From the NCBI GenBank assembly GCA_013813905.1, contig JACCQX010000104.1, positions 1 to 5,261 on the forward strand: a DNA stretch of 5,261 nt. Direction: 5' to 3'. Shown one piece after another: positions 4,585 through 5,261 of this stretch. The position numbers and the translations under genes are program-made. The notes under the pieces are model-generated. The model saw only the letters and a list, made by a program, of their open reading frames with translations. It was not told the DNA's origin and did not search any database. This DNA comes from Chloroflexota bacterium. GTDB taxonomy: Bacteria; Chloroflexota; Limnocylindria; Limnocylindrales; CSP1-4. The first letter of the stretch is position 1, and each line of letters begins with the position of its first letter.

Positions 4585-5261
4585 ATGAAGAACGTCAGCA
4601 TCTTCGCGGTCGAGGGCACGCCCGAGCAGGTGCGGGCCATCCGCCGCGCCGTGCGGCGCTGCCGCTTCGACTTCGATTCCTTGCTTCCCCGGATGGAGAA
4701 GAAGGGCTTCGAGTCGGTCCGGATCGTGTTCGACGGGAACTCTCCGCTTCTCCAGGGCGGCCGCTTCTGGGCCTTCGCGCAGACGTTCAGCCGCTGCACG
4801 ATGACCGTGCGACCGGATATCTCGCCGCTGGCCACGCAGGTCGTGTTCCTCCACGAGGTGGGTCACTTCGTGGATGCCTTCCTGCTGAACGACGCCAAGC
4901 GCCGCCAGATCCACAGGCTCTACCACGGCAACACGGAGCCGGACCACGGTTGGTTCGACGCGGACCCTAGAGCACCCGGTGACCCCTATCGGCGCGAGCA
5001 GCAGGAAGGCTTCGCCAGCGACTTCATCCGGCTCTTCAGTGATGTGCAGCCGGGACCGTTCCAGGTCGCCTACACGCACGACCTCCGGCGCGGCCTCTAC
5101 GCGGAGATCCGCCAGATCGTAAAGCGCGAGCGCGAGGAGGTTCCCGAGACCGAATCAGGGCCTCTGCCGGAGCCGAAGCCCACGCCACCGCCGTCTGAGC
5201 CGGACCCCGACAAGGCGAAGTTGACCAAGGCGCTGCGAGCAGCCATGGAGCGCATCGAGGC
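4585..5261 (+). CDS. Putative zinc metallopeptidase (HEVGH), partial at the right edge
   Basis: An open frame of at least 225 codons with no stop before the window ends, so the C-terminus is missing. The start has GAGGAG at 4573-4578, six bases before the ATG. H90-E-V-G-H94 is the zincin HExxH motif (two zinc ligands and the general-base Glu), preceded by a hydrophobic strand/helix (PLATQVVFL, 81-89). E141, 47 residues after H94 in QQEGFASDF, matches the E-x-F-A helix that supplies the third zinc ligand in gluzincin-like enzymes. No signal peptide is seen, so it is probably cytoplasmic. Residues 191-208 form a Pro/Glu-rich linker, and the following Lys/Ala-rich stretch (210-225) looks helical. 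The catalytic class is well supported by motif; the substrate is unknown. Similar short metallopeptidases occur both in phages and in actinobacterial chromosomes, but nothing here is specifically phage-like. Confidence 0.8.
   Translation, partial: MKNVSIFAVEGTPEQVRAIRRAVRRCRFDFDSLLPRMEKKGFESVRIVFDGNSPLLQGGRFWAFAQTFSRCTMTVRPDISPLATQVVFLHEVGHFVDAFLLNDAKRRQIHRLYHGNTEPDHGWFDADPRAPGDPYRREQQEGFASDFIRLFSDVQPGPFQVAYTHDLRRGLYAEIRQIVKREREEVPETESGPLPEPKPTPPPSEPDPDKAKLTKALRAAMERIE

Noticed and set aside
4579..5079. Minus-strand frame opposite the metallopeptidase
   Set aside because: The plus-strand frame has a good RBS and the HEVGH motif; the antisense product shows no motif.

Overview
The base composition (high GC throughout), strong GGAGG-type ribosome binding sites, possible leaderless starts, a Bacillus/actinobacterial-type large SRP RNA and an actinobacterial-style phosphofructokinase point to a high-GC Gram-positive or Chloroflexota-like chromosome. 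I cannot fix the phylum from this window alone.

Left part (1-1271, all on the minus strand): an RNA and tRNA-modification block. Read in its own direction it runs: a TadA-like tRNA deaminase gene (1271 to 795), tRNA-Ser(CGA) (713 to 628), tRNA-Ser(GGA) (573 to 486), a 343-base gene-free spacer with an unusual nested inverted repeat, then a sigma70-like promoter and the 5' (Alu-domain) part of ffs, the SRP RNA, which leaves the window at base 1. The order tadA, tRNA-Ser, ffs is a familiar bacterial arrangement and dnaX often follows. The deaminase has HAV where the family has the catalytic HAE, the same type of change that marks the non-catalytic Tad3/ADAT3 subunit of eukaryotes.

Middle (1272-3521, plus strand): a 148-base divergent intergenic region, then a 6-phosphofructokinase with the Asp/Lys pair typical of pyrophosphate-dependent enzymes, followed 35 bases later by a short GT-C (GT87/DUF2029-like) membrane glycosyltransferase. 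These two may be co-transcribed, although their functions are not obviously linked.

Right part (3522-5261): a 65-residue, very acidic, probably disordered protein on the minus strand converges on the glycosyltransferase. The two stop codons sit inside one 15-base palindrome. A possible 37-residue ORF follows on the plus strand. Next comes a small membrane protein resembling the DUF1440/YagU type, and 62 bases after it a putative zinc metallopeptidase (HEVGH plus a downstream Glu) that runs off the right edge.

No CRISPR array, insertion sequence or clear defence system is visible. The most interesting single observation is the missing catalytic glutamate in the TadA homologue, which sits beside serine tRNA genes.
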